Below are positions 17,501 to 26,685 of a DNA stretch of 64,000 nucleotides, in pieces. The notes under the pieces are model-generated. The model saw only the letters and a list, made by a program, of their open reading frames with translations. It had not been told where the DNA came from and searched no databases. The stretch is from Rhodobacteraceae bacterium D3-12 (GTDB lineage: Bacteria; Pseudomonadota; Alphaproteobacteria; Rhodobacterales; Rhodobacteraceae), in assembly GCA_025916135.1 (NCBI GenBank), contig CP104793.1, positions 1,302,001-1,366,000 on the forward strand. Direction: 5' to 3'. Both the position numbers and the translations under genes were made by a program. Position 1 is the first letter of the stretch, and each line of letters begins with the position of its first letter.

Positions 17501-18090
17501 GGGGGATGCGCGGGTTCATCCGGGCGGTAGACGCGATGAACCACCGGCTGGGTCGGATCACCATGTATGGCATCTTTGTCATGATCGCGGTTCTTCTTTG
17601 GTCGTCGGTGTCCAAGACATTCTTCCTGCCGTCGTTCTGGACGTTGGAAGTGGCGCAGTTCCTGATGGTCGCCTACTACATGCTGGGCGGGCCCTATTCG
17701 ATCCAGATGGGGGCCAACGTGCGGATGGACTTGTTTTACCACGAGTGGTCAGACCGCAAGAAGGCTTGGGTGGATGCCTTTACCGTGTTGTTTTTATTAT
17801 TTTTTCTCTGCGTTCTGTTCTATGGCGCGGTGGGGTCTGCGGCCTATTCTCTGGGCTATTTCGGTGACCAGCCCTTTGCGTTCTGGCGCGATCTTCTGGT
17901 TGGGTTTCTGACCGGGGGCAGTGAGGGGGCGAAAGAGGTGCTGGGCTATCTTGAGCGCAGTCCGACCGCGTGGCGGCCGCTTCTTTGGCCGATCAAGTCG
18001 ATCATGTGCATCGGCATTTTTCTGATGCTGTTGCAGGCAATTTCAGAGCTGATGAAGGACATTCTTCGCCTTCGGGGAGAAGAGATCTGA
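17497..18090 (+). CDS. TRAP transporter small permease (DctQ-like)
   Basis: 197 residues with four predicted membrane segments (YGIFVMIAVLLWSSVS, VAQFLMVAYYMLGG, the FTVLFLLFFLCVLFYG stretch and a C-terminal one). This matches DctQ-type subunits, although the loop at residues 125-160 is longer than usual. ATG 17497 was chosen because it overlaps the preceding stop; an in-frame upstream start at 17449 lies inside the amidohydrolase gene. Its stop overlaps the DctM start (TGATG), so the two permease subunits are translationally coupled. Confidence 0.92.
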   Translation: MRGMRGFIRAVDAMNHRLGRITMYGIFVMIAVLLWSSVSKTFFLPSFWTLEVAQFLMVAYYMLGGPYSIQMGANVRMDLFYHEWSDRKKAWVDAFTVLFLLFFLCVLFYGAVGSAAYSLGYFGDQPFAFWRDLLVGFLTGGSEGAKEVLGYLERSPTAWRPLLWPIKSIMCIGIFLMLLQAISELMKDILRLRGEEI

Positions 18091-19415
18091 TGTCGTATGA
18101 AATGATTGCCATCTTCATGTTCGCGTCGATGATGCTGATGCTGTTTACCGGGCAGCGGGTGTTTGGCGCGATTGGCGGGGTGGCGGCGGCGGCGGCGCTT
18201 TTGCTTTGGGGCACAGGGGGGAGCGACATTCCCTTCGCTGCGGCGATGAAGCTGATGAAATGGTATCCGCTTTTAACGCTGCCGATGTTCATTTTCATGG
18301 GCTATGTCCTGAGCGAGAGCCGGATTGCCGACGATCTCTATAAGATGTTCCACGTCTGGATGGGGCCGGTGAGCGGCGGGTTGGCGATTGGCACGATCGG
18401 GTTGATGGTGCTGATTTCTGCGATGAACGGGCTTTCGGTGGCGGGCATGGCGATCGGGGCGACGATTGCGCTGCCTGAATTGCTAAAGCGCGGCTATGAC
18501 AAGCGGATGGTGACGGGGGTCATTCAGGCGGGGTCGAGCCTCGGGATTCTTGTGCCGCCCTCTGTTGTTCTGGTGCTTTATGCGATGATCGCGCGCCAGC
18601 CGGTAGGGCAATTGTGGCTGGCCGGAATTGTGCCGGGGCTGATGATGGCGGGGATGTTCATCCTCTATATCTATGTCCGCTGCCGGATTAACCCGGAATT
18701 GGGGCCAGTTTTGCCGCCCGAAGAGCGCGAGGACGTTAGCACCGCCGAAAAGTTAAAGCTGTTGCAGGCCGGGCTTCTGCCGCTGGTGATTTTCGCGGCG
18801 ATGATGGTGCCGTTTGTGCGCGGCTGGACCTCGCTGGTGGAAAGTTCGGCCATCGGGGCGATGACGGCTTTTGGTGCGGCAGTGATCAAGGGGCGGATGA
18901 CGCGCGCGGTGTTTGAGACATCGGTGCGCCAGACGCTGGCGATCTCTTGCATGTTCATGTGGATCATCGTTGCGGCCTTGGGCTTTGGTGCGGTGTTTGA
19001 CGGGCTGGGCGCGGTTAAGGCGATTGAGGATTTGTTCACCGAGCGGCTTGGGCTTGATCCTTGGATGATCCTGATCCTGATGCAGTTGAGCTTCTTGCTG
19101 ATGGGCACTTTCCTTGATGACACGGCGATGCTGGTGATTGTCGCGCCGCTTTATATTCCGCTGGTGAATGCGCTTGGCTTTGATCTGATCTGGTATGGCG
19201 TGCTTTATACGATCACCACGCAGATCGCTTATATGACGCCTCCTTTCGGGTATAACCTTTTCCTGATGCGGGCGATGGCGCCGCCTTCGATCACCTTGCG
19301 CGATATTTATGCGTCTATCACGCCTTTCGTTCTGGTCATGGTTCTGGCGCTCTCGCTTATCATGATCTTCCCGCAAATCGCGCTTTGGTTGCCGGAGTAT
19401 GTTTACGGAAAATAA
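18090..19415 (+). CDS. TRAP transporter large permease (DctM-like)
   Basis: 441 residues, about 12 membrane segments. Conserved DctM features are the early LPMFIFMGYVLSES, AMNGLSVAGMAIGATIALPE and the GSSLGILVPPSVVLVLYAM motif near residue 145, then YMTPPFGYNLFLM near 380. ATG 18090 overlaps the DctQ stop; an in-frame start at 17970 lies within dctQ. The subunit carries the transport channel and uses a sodium or proton gradient. Confidence 0.94.
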   Translation: MSYEMIAIFMFASMMLMLFTGQRVFGAIGGVAAAAALLLWGTGGSDIPFAAAMKLMKWYPLLTLPMFIFMGYVLSESRIADDLYKMFHVWMGPVSGGLAIGTIGLMVLISAMNGLSVAGMAIGATIALPELLKRGYDKRMVTGVIQAGSSLGILVPPSVVLVLYAMIARQPVGQLWLAGIVPGLMMAGMFILYIYVRCRINPELGPVLPPEEREDVSTAEKLKLLQAGLLPLVIFAAMMVPFVRGWTSLVESSAIGAMTAFGAAVIKGRMTRAVFETSVRQTLAISCMFMWIIVAALGFGAVFDGLGAVKAIEDLFTERLGLDPWMILILMQLSFLLMGTFLDDTAMLVIVAPLYIPLVNALGFDLIWYGVLYTITTQIAYMTPPFGYNLFLMRAMAPPSITLRDIYASITPFVLVMVLALSLIMIFPQIALWLPEYVYGK

Positions 19416-19478
19416 TCAAGAGATCCCTAACGCAGGGGACGGACCCAATGTTCATTGAAACCAACAAGGAGTGAAGTG

Positions 19479-20510
19479 ATGACCTCAAGACGTAAGTTTC
19501 TGAAAGGTGCCGCCGTTGCCGGACCGGCAGCGTTGGCAACGCCCGCGCTGGCGCAATCCAAGATCAAATGGCGTTTGCAGACCTATGCCGGTGCGGCATT
19601 GGCCGAACATGTGATCAAGCCGCAGATTGACCAGTTCAACAAGATCGCGGGCGACGAGATGGAGATCGAGCTCTACTTTGCCGATCAGCTGGTCCCCACG
19701 GGCGAGCTTTTCCGTGCGGTGCAGAAGGGCACGATCGACGCGGTGCAATCGGATGACGACTCGATGGCGTCGCCGACTGAAGTGACCGTCTTTGGCGGCT
19801 ATTTCCCGTTTGCGCTGCGCTATTCGCTGGATGTGCCGGTGCTGTTCAATCAATACGGGCTCAAGGAAATCTGGGAAGAGGAATACGCCAAGGTCGGGGT
19901 CAAGCATATCTCGGCCGGATCGTGGGACCCTTGCCATTTTGCCACCAAGGATCCGGTCAACTCGCTGGCTGATCTCAAAGGCAAGCGGATCTTTACCTTC
20001 CCCACCGCGGGGCGGTTCCTGTCGAAATTCGGCGTGGTGCCGGTGACGTTGCCTTGGGAAGATATCGAGGTTGCGGTGCAAACCGGCGAGCTGGACGGTA
20101 TCGCGTGGTCGGGCATCACCGAAGACTATACCGTTGGCTGGGCGGATGTGACCAACTACTTCCTGACCAACAATATCTCGGGCGCGTGGATCGGGCATTT
20201 CTTTGCCAATATGGATCGCTACAAGGAGCTTCCCGAGCATCTTCAGACGCTGTTGACCGTGTGCACGGATGCCAGCCACTATTACCGCCAGTGGTGGTAT
20301 TGGGGCGGCGAAGCGGCGCTTCGTGTGAACGGACCGAAGATGGAGCTGACAGCGATCCCGGACGAAGAATGGGGTCAGGTCGAAACCGCGGCGATGGAGT
20401 TCTGGGACGAGATCGCAGCCGAGTCCGAGACCAAGGCCAAAGTGGTCAGCAAGATCAAGGAATACAACGCCGTTATGGCCAAGGCGGGTCGCCCGTATCG
20501 CTATGGCTAA
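19479..20510 (+). CDS. TRAP transporter solute-binding protein (DctP family), Tat-exported
   Basis: 343 residues from ATG 19479, preceded by AAGGAGTGA; the upstream TTG at 19455 is not needed. The N-terminus MTSRRKFLKGAAVAGP is a twin-arginine signal with cleavage after TPALAQ. The mature protein starts KIKWRLQTYAG, as in the DctP branch that exports folded dimers, and carries ADLKGKRIFTFPTAGRF with the conserved Arg region for a carboxylate. The ligand probably carries a carboxyl group. It lies downstream of dctQM, with the ligase gene next. Confidence 0.93.
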   Translation: MTSRRKFLKGAAVAGPAALATPALAQSKIKWRLQTYAGAALAEHVIKPQIDQFNKIAGDEMEIELYFADQLVPTGELFRAVQKGTIDAVQSDDDSMASPTEVTVFGGYFPFALRYSLDVPVLFNQYGLKEIWEEEYAKVGVKHISAGSWDPCHFATKDPVNSLADLKGKRIFTFPTAGRFLSKFGVVPVTLPWEDIEVAVQTGELDGIAWSGITEDYTVGWADVTNYFLTNNISGAWIGHFFANMDRYKELPEHLQTLLTVCTDASHYYRQWWYWGGEAALRVNGPKMELTAIPDEEWGQVETAAMEFWDEIAAESETKAKVVSKIKEYNAVMAKAGRPYRYG

Positions 20511-20613
20511 GGCCTTGTGACTGGGGCGTAAGTGCCCCATGACGACATGCCCGCCTCCGGGGGATCATCGGGGGCGGGCGCAAATTTTTCTGAACGGATG
20601 GAGAGGGCGGATA

Positions 20614-21978
20614 ATGGCCGGCGCAATGACATTTGAAGAGCTGAAGGCGGCGGTTGGCGACGGGTCGATTGACACGGTTCTGGCCTGCCTGGTGGATATG
20701 CAGGGGCGCTTGATGGGCAAGCGTTTTGTGGCGCAGCATTTTGTGGATAGCGCCTGGGAAGAGACCCATTGCTGCAACTATCTTCTGGCGACCGATCTGG
20801 AGATGGCGACGCCGGAGGGCTATGCCTCGACCAGTTGGGAGTCGGGCTATGGCGACTATGTGATGAAGCCGGATCTTGGCACGATCCGCCCGATGCCGTG
20901 GCTTGAGGGGACGGCGATGGTGCTCTGCGATGTGCTGGACCATCACACCCATGAAGAGGTGGCGCATTCGCCGCGGGCGATCCTGAAGAAACAGGTGGCG
21001 CGGGCGGCGGCGATGGGGCTGACACCGATGATGGCGACCGAGCTTGAGTTCTTTTTGTTCGAAAAGACCTATGAGGAAAACAGCCGCGCAGGGTTTCGCG
21101 ATCTGACCCCGATCAGCGCCTATAACGAGGATTACCATATCCTTCAGACCACCAAGGAAGAGCGGGTGATGCGCCCCTTGCGCAACCATCTCTATGCCGC
21201 TGGAATTCCTGTGGAAAATACCAAGGGGGAGGCCGAGGCAGGGCAGGAGGAGTTGAACATCAAATACGGGCCCGCGCTGGACTGTGCCGATTTTCATACG
21301 ATCGCCAAACACGCGACCAAAGAAATCGCATGGCAGCAGGGGGTGTCGGCGACGTTCTTGCCCAAGTGGCATCAGGATAGGGTTGGCTCATCCAGCCACG
21401 TGCATCAGTCGCTCTGGAAGGATGGGAGCAACGTGTTTCAGGACGCCTCAGGCGCGCATGGGATGTCGGATGTGATGGCGTCCTATATGGCCGGTTTGAT
21501 CAAGTATGCGCCTGATTTCACGTTCTTTTTGGCGCCCTATGTGAACAGCTACAAGCGCTTCATGAAGGGCACGTTTGCGCCGACGAAGACGGTTTGGTCA
21601 GTGGACAATCGCACGGCGGGTTTCCGGCTTTGTGGGGCGGGAACCAAAGCGGTGCGGGTTGAGTGCCGGATCGGTGGGTCGGATTTGAACCCCTATCTTG
21701 CCCTAGCGACGCAGTTGGCTGCGGGCTTGGCGGGGATGGAAGAGGGGTTGGAGCTTGCGCCGCCTACGGGGGGCGATGTTTACGCGGCGACGCAGGCGCA
21801 GGAGATACCGACGTCGCTGCGCGAGGCGGCGGAAACATTGAAGAATTCCAAGATGTTGCGGGCGGCCTTTGGGGATGATGTGGTTGATCACTACACCCGC
21901 TGCGCGACTTGGGAGCTGGAAGAGTTTGACCGTGTGGTGACCGATTGGGAAATCGCGCGCGGGTTTGAAAGGGCGTAG
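20614..21978 (+). CDS. Glutamine-synthetase-family ligase (gamma-glutamyl-amine synthetase-like)
   Basis: 454 residues. GS-fold features are MATELEFFLF (metal-binding Glu), ENTKGEAEAGQEELNIKYGP, HTIAKHATKEIA, the GSSSHVHQSLW His motif, and APTKTVWSVDNRTAGFR (ATP and glutamate binding). It belongs to the short GS branch that includes PuuA, GlnT and gamma-glutamylmethylamide synthetase, not GlnA (no C-terminal adenylation signature seen). It probably joins glutamate to an amine using ATP. ATG 20614 follows GAGAGGGCGG. The aldehyde dehydrogenase gene begins two bases after its stop. Confidence 0.88.
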   Translation: MAGAMTFEELKAAVGDGSIDTVLACLVDMQGRLMGKRFVAQHFVDSAWEETHCCNYLLATDLEMATPEGYASTSWESGYGDYVMKPDLGTIRPMPWLEGTAMVLCDVLDHHTHEEVAHSPRAILKKQVARAAAMGLTPMMATELEFFLFEKTYEENSRAGFRDLTPISAYNEDYHILQTTKEERVMRPLRNHLYAAGIPVENTKGEAEAGQEELNIKYGPALDCADFHTIAKHATKEIAWQQGVSATFLPKWHQDRVGSSSHVHQSLWKDGSNVFQDASGAHGMSDVMASYMAGLIKYAPDFTFFLAPYVNSYKRFMKGTFAPTKTVWSVDNRTAGFRLCGAGTKAVRVECRIGGSDLNPYLALATQLAAGLAGMEEGLELAPPTGGDVYAATQAQEIPTSLREAAETLKNSKMLRAAFGDDVVDHYTRCATWELEEFDRVVTDWEIARGFERA

Positions 21979-21980
21979 GA

Positions 21981-23361
21981 ATGAGCCAGACAATCACTTG
22001 TATTTCGCCGGTCGACGGGTCGGTTTATGCCGAGCGCCCTGTGCTTGGGCACGACGAAGCAACGGCGATGGTTGCGCGGGCGAAGGCGGCGCAAAAGGAA
22101 TGGGCCAAGCGTCCTTTGAGCGAACGGATCGCGTTGGTGCGCAAGGGCGTTGAAAACGTCGGCGTGATGAACGAGGCGATCGTGCCGGAGTTGGCTTGGC
22201 AGATGGGGCGGCCGGTGCGCTATGGCGGCGAATTTGGCGGGTTTAACGAGCGCGCGTCCTATATGGCGGATATTGCGCAAAGCGCGCTGGCCCCGATTGA
22301 GATCGAGGATTCTGGCGATTTCAAGCGCTATATCGCACGCGAGGCGCATGGGCTTGTGCTGGTCGTGGCGCCTTGGAATTACCCGTTCATGACCGCGATC
22401 AACACGGTTGCACCGGCTTTGATCGCCGGAAATGCGGTGATTTTGAAACATGCGAGCCAAACGCCGCTTGTTGGAGAGCGCATGGCCGAGGCATTTTACG
22501 CCGCTGGCATACCCGAAGACATTTTTTCGAATGTTTTCCTTTCTCACGACTTAACATCGCAGATGATTGCACAGGGAAGTTTCGGGTTCGTTAACTTCAC
22601 GGGCTCTGTCGGCGGGGGCCGCGCGATTGAGCGGGCTGCGGCGGGGACGTTCACCGGTGTCGGGCTTGAGCTTGGCGGTAAGGGCCCGGGTATGTGATGG
22701 AGGACGCGGACCTTGATGCGGCGGTTGATACGCTGATCGACGGGGCGATGTTCAACTCGGGGCAATGTTGTTGCGGGATCGAACGGATTTACGTGGCCGA
22801 AAGCCTGTTCGATGCCTTTGTAAACAAGGCGGTTGAGATCGTTTCAAGCTATAAGCTGGGCAATCCTTTGGACCCGGAAACCACCCTTGGGCCAATGGCG
22901 CAGGCGCGGTTTGCCGAAGAGGTCCGCAGCCAGACGCGAGAGGCGGTGGACGCGGGGGCGAAGGCGCTGATTGATCCGGCGCTTTTTCCGGCGGATGGCG
23001 GGGCCTATCTGATGCCGCAGATCCTTGTGAATGTGGATCATTCGATGCGGGTGATGCGCGAGGAGAGCTTTGGGCCGGTTGTTGGGATCATGCCGGTGAA
23101 AGACGAAGCCGAGGCGATTAGCCTGATGAATGACAGCGAATTCGGGCTGACCGCATCGCTTTGGACCAGTGACATTGCGCGGGCCGAGCGGATCGGACAA
23201 GCCCTTGAAACCGGGACGGTTTTTATGAACCGTGCCGATTATCTTGATCCGGCTTTGTGCTGGACCGGGTGCAAGAATACGGGCCGGGGCGGGGGCTTTC
23301 CGTGATCGGCTATCACAACCTGACACGGGTTAAATCCTATCATCTGAGGACACTGAAATGA
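21981..23361 (+). CDS. Aldehyde dehydrogenase (two frameshifts)
   Basis: Restoring one base near 22688-22693 and one near 23293-23298 gives a 460-residue ALDH that ends at TGA 23359, overlapping the next start (ATGA). The pieces join as LELGGK..PGYVMEDADLDAAV and GRGGG-LSVIGYHNLTRVKSYH. Conserved features are VVAPWNYPF, VNFTGSVGGG, the catalytic Cys in FNSGQCCCGIER and EESFGPVVG. The enzyme probably oxidises the aldehyde made by the neighbouring Fe-dependent alcohol dehydrogenase. Clean reconstruction and retained operon overlaps suggest sequencing errors, not decay. Confidence 0.87.
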
Positions 23362-24503
23362 GTTTGACGGCAAATTGGTCATACCCCACGGCAATTCGAT
23401 TTGGCGCGGGACGTATCGCAGAGATTGCAGAGGCCTGTGCGGCGCTGGGGATGGCGCGTCCGTTGTTGGTGACGGATCGCGGTTTGGCGGACCTGCCGAT
23501 CACCGTTAAGACGCTTGATTTGCTGGAGGCTGCGGGCCTTGGGCGGGCGATGTTTTCCGAGGTTGATCCGAACCCGAACGAGAAGAATTTGGAAGCCGGT
23601 GTAAGGGTTTACCGGGACGGTGGCCACGACGGTGTGATTGCGTTTGGCGGTGGCTCCGGCCTTGATCTGGGCAAGATGGTGGCGTTCATGGCGGGGCAGT
23701 CGCGGCCGGTCTGGGATTTCGAGGATGTAGATGATTGGTGGACGCGGGCGGATGCGGCGGCGATTGCGCCGATCATCGCGGTGCCGACCACGGCAGGCAC
23801 CGGATCGGAAGTGGGGCGAGCCAGCGTCATCACCAATTCCGAGAGCCACGAAAAGAAAATTATCTTTCATCCCAAGGTGTTGCCGGGGATTGTGATCAGC
23901 GATCCCGAGTTGAGCGTGGGCATGCCGAAAGCGATCACCGCGGGAACAGGGATGGACGCGTTTGCGCATTGCCTTGAAGCCTATTGCAGCCCGCATTTTC
24001 ACCCGATGAGTCAGGGGATTGCGATTGAGGGGATGCGCTTGGTTAAGACTTATCTTCCAAGGGCTTACGCCGACGGGAGCGACATCGAAGCGCGCGCCAA
24101 TATGCTGGCGGCGGCGGCGATGGGCGCGGTGGCGTTTCAAAAGGGGCTCGGGGCGATCCATGCCGTGTCCCATCCGATCGGCGCGGTGCATGGCACGCAC
24201 CATGGCACGACCAACGCGGTGGTCATGGCGCAGGTGTTGGCATTCAACCGTCCCGCGATTGAGGAGCGGATCGAGGAGCTGGCGAATTTCCTAGGAATAT
24301 CAGGGGGTTTTGACGGGTTTGTCGGTTTTGTGACGGCGTTGAATGACGGTTTGGGCATCCCGAAAACCTTGACGGAATTGGGGGTTGAAGCGCCTGATTT
24401 GGACGGGTTGGTGGCCTCGGCTTTGGTTGATCCGAGCGTTGGCGGCAACCCTGTTGAAATGACTGCCGAAAACACCCGTGCGTTGATCGAAGCCTGTCTC
24501 TGA
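23358..24503 (+). CDS. Iron-containing alcohol dehydrogenase
   Basis: 381 residues of the group III alcohol dehydrogenase family. Visible are the NAD-binding GGGSGLDLGKM, the PTTAGTGSEVGRASVI motif, GTGMDAFAHCLEAY and HAVSHPIGAVHGTHHGT with the metal-binding His residues (Asp in ISDPEL region). The family oxidises primary or secondary alcohols to aldehydes or ketones with NAD. It is the last gene of the RpiR-regulated operon, right after the aldehyde dehydrogenase, giving an alcohol to aldehyde to acid sequence. Confidence 0.92.
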   Translation: MSLTANWSYPTAIRFGAGRIAEIAEACAALGMARPLLVTDRGLADLPITVKTLDLLEAAGLGRAMFSEVDPNPNEKNLEAGVRVYRDGGHDGVIAFGGGSGLDLGKMVAFMAGQSRPVWDFEDVDDWWTRADAAAIAPIIAVPTTAGTGSEVGRASVITNSESHEKKIIFHPKVLPGIVISDPELSVGMPKAITAGTGMDAFAHCLEAYCSPHFHPMSQGIAIEGMRLVKTYLPRAYADGSDIEARANMLAAAAMGAVAFQKGLGAIHAVSHPIGAVHGTHHGTTNAVVMAQVLAFNRPAIEERIEELANFLGISGGFDGFVGFVTALNDGLGIPKTLTELGVEAPDLDGLVASALVDPSVGGNPVEMTAENTRALIEACL

Positions 24504-24881
24504 GGCGGGTCTTTTTCGGACGAAGGGTTAACGCCGGGATTTTGGCGGGAATCGGGGGTGACTCCCGGCTGACATTCGGCTGACTCCCGGCTGCCGGGCG
24601 GTGCGGAGGTGTTAACCGGCGTTAAGGTTAATGGGGCGTTCGGTGTGGGGGGAGATTGGCGGGCGGCTGGCTGCCGGGTTGTGCGGCATTGACGTGTTTT
24701 GTGGCCGGGTGGAGTGGGGGCCAGACCCCACGCGCTGTTGTAAGTGGGGGCCAGCCCCCACGCCCCCGAGGTATTTGGCGAACAGAAGAAGTTCGGGGGG
24801 CGGGTGTTGGTTGTTGGGGGCGCTGTTTTGAGCGCCGCGGGGGTGGTTGGGCAGAGTGTACGGTGAAGGGGGTGGCGTGGC
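24504..24881. other. Intergenic region between convergent operons, with short repeats
   Basis: No supported gene. It contains a 22-base tandem unit beginning TGACTCCCGGCTG (repeated at about 24559 and 24581) and two near-identical hairpins at 24713-24763, followed by CCCCCGAGGTATTTGGCGAA, a string that resembles intergenic repeats common in this bacterial group. It probably terminates both operons. Confidence 0.55.
24713..24763. repeat. Two tandem 21-bp hairpin repeats
   Basis: AGTGGGGGCCAGACCCCACGC (24713-24733) and AGTGGGGGCCAGCCCCCACGC (24743-24763) differ by one base. The second folds as GTGGGGG-CCAG-CCCCCAC. They may act as terminators or be a REP-like element. Confidence 0.6.
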
Positions 24882-25754
24882 TCACTTGCCGTAGTAGAGG
24901 CGCACGACGTGGGCGGCTTCGGCGAAGAACAGCCAGCGGGCGGCGAGCAGGCCAAGGATGTGGCAGAGCACCGCGATGAGAGCGATCGTATGGGTGACGG
25001 GCAGGGCCAGCAACAACACGGCGGGCAGGGCCGCGCCGAGGGTGAGGGCGATCAGGCGCAGTTTGAGGCTGTGCTTGCGACCCACGCTATAGGCCATTTC
25101 GTTTAGCAGATAGTTCTGGCCGGTGTGGGGCGGTTCGAGCAGGCGGGTTTTGCCAATCGCGCCGAGGCCGGTGGCGGTTTCCAGCGTGGTCGCGCCGGTC
25201 GCTCCTTGTTTGTCGCCGTGGAGCCATGCCGCGATCTGGGTGAGGCCGAGCAGGATCAGCAAGGCGGCGGCGGGGCGGGTTTGACCGGCGAGCAGCGCGC
25301 CGCCCGCCAGCGCATAGAGCAGGAAAAGCGCGGGGGTGAAGGGGGTGTTCCAACGCGCCACGGTTTTGAGTTGGGTGTAGATCATCGACGTGGTGAAGAC
25401 GGTGGCGAGGCAGAGGGCTGCGCCGAGCGCACCGAGCGGGCGGAAGGCGGTGTCGAGGAAGATCTGCATGACGGCATGCGGGGCCATGGTGAGCAGGGCG
25501 GCGATTGCGATGATGCCTTCGCGGCTGAGCCATGAGGAGCGCCATTGCGAGAAGGCTTTGATTGCGTTTTTCGGGTTGGCGAGGTGGAAGACGGAGGCCA
25601 GCAGCCCGCCGACCGCCATCGCGTAGGCGATGAAATAGAAGGTGAAGGCGACCCAGCCGTGCACCGGGGGCAGGCCGATGCCGAGCCACGCCAGAAGGCC
25701 AAAGCCGAGGCCGGAGAAGGCCGTAAAGAAGATGACGGAAGGAGCGGGGTGCAT
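24882..25754 (-). CDS. soeC: DmsC-type membrane anchor subunit (probable SoeC)
   Basis: 290 residues with about eight membrane helices, matching the DmsC/NrfD-like quinone-reducing anchors (FSGLGFGLLAWLG, AVGGLLASVFHLANPKNA with SWLSREG). It takes electrons from the Fe-S subunit encoded just upstream and passes them to the quinone pool. ATG 25754 lies four bases after the soeB stop. The soe name is inferred from the three-subunit layout with no Tat signal on the large subunit; other DMSO-reductase-family complexes are possible. Confidence 0.72.
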   Translation of the reverse strand: MHPAPSVIFFTAFSGLGFGLLAWLGIGLPPVHGWVAFTFYFIAYAMAVGGLLASVFHLANPKNAIKAFSQWRSSWLSREGIIAIAALLTMAPHAVMQIFLDTAFRPLGALGAALCLATVFTTSMIYTQLKTVARWNTPFTPALFLLYALAGGALLAGQTRPAAALLILLGLTQIAAWLHGDKQGATGATTLETATGLGAIGKTRLLEPPHTGQNYLLNEMAYSVGRKHSLKLRLIALTLGAALPAVLLLALPVTHTIALIAVLCHILGLLAARWLFFAEAAHVVRLYYGK

Positions 25755-25758
25755 GTGT

Positions 25759-26495
25759 TCAGAGCGCCTCCAGCGCCTTGTCGAGCCATTTGAGGAAGCC
25801 GGTGGGTTCGCTGTGCTGTTCGCTCAGGCGTTCGGTTGAGGGTTGGTCTTTGAGCCGCGGGGGCAGGTATTTATTGACCGGTTTGGTGCCTTGTTCGGGC
25901 ATCAGGTCAAAGCCGCCACGTTCGGCGGTGAGGCGCGAGACGTTGCTGTCGGGGTCGGCGAAGTCGCCAAAGTGGCGCGCCCCGGCGGGGCAGGTGCGCA
26001 CGCAGGCGGGGGTGCGGTCTTCCTCGGGGATGTTGTCGTTGTAGATGCGATCAACGCAGAGGGTGCATTTCTTCATCACGCCGGCGAGCTGATCAAGTTC
26101 GCGCGCGCCGTAGGGGCAGGCCCATGCGCAGAGGCCGCAGCCCATGCAATCGGTCTCGTTTACCAGCACGATGCCGTCTTCGACGCGCTTGTAGCTGGCG
26201 CCGGTGGGGCAGACGGTGACGCAGGGGGCGTCCTCGCAATGGAGGCAGGATTTGGGGAAATGCACGGTTTGGGCGCAGCCGCGCCGCTATCGGGCGTGGC
26301 CTCGAACGTATGGACGCGGTTGAGGAAGGTGCCGGAGGGTTCGGCGCCATAGGCGTCTTGGTCAGAGAGGGGCGCGCCGTGGCCGGTGGTGTTCCATTCC
26401 TTGCAACTGACCACACAGGCGTGACAGCCGACGCAAGTGTCGAGGTCGATCACGAGGCCGAGCTTTTTGTCGGTGGAGGTGGGGAGGGTGGTCAT
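25759..26495 (-). CDS. soeB: 4Fe-4S ferredoxin-type electron-transfer subunit (probable SoeB; one frameshift)
   Basis: Start ATG 26495 (MTTLPTSTDKK) with AAAGGAGG upstream. Residues to about 74 are in one frame, then a single missing base near 26275 shifts to the frame with TVHFPKSCLHCEDAPC; restored length is 245 residues. Four Cys-rich cluster motifs are visible (CVGCHACVVSC, CLHCEDAPC, CMGCGLCAWACPYG, CTLCVDRI..ACVRTC), as in DmsB-type proteins carrying four 4Fe-4S clusters. It passes electrons from the molybdenum subunit to the membrane anchor. The lesion is probably a sequencing error. Confidence 0.82.
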
Positions 26496-26523
26496 GCGGT
26501 GCCTCCTTTGGCGTAGGAGGGGA

Positions 26524-26648
26524 GGGCCATGCCCGCACCGCACGGGGCGGCGTGACACAAGCGAAACCGGGATGTGGCGTGCCACTGGGAGGTTTGCGCG
26601 GCGTTGCCGAAATGCCCGCCCCGTGGGGGGGCGGTGCGGGCATGGCCC
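26524..26648. repeat. Long imperfect inverted repeat between soeA and soeB
   Basis: GGGCCATGCCCGCACCGC (26524-26541) is the exact complement of 26631-26648, and ACGGGGCGG (26542-26550) pairs with 26616-26624, leaving a six-G bulge. The 26-bp stem closes about 65 nt. It may stabilise or process the polycistronic mRNA, or be a small REP/MITE-like insertion. Confidence 0.7.
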
Positions 26649-26685
26649 GGCGTGACCGCCGGGCGGAGGGTTTCAGATGTGGTCA

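Noticed and set aside
19485-20540. 351-codon minus-strand frame over the DctP gene
   Set aside because: Shadow frame; the plus-strand product has a Tat signal and DctP motifs.
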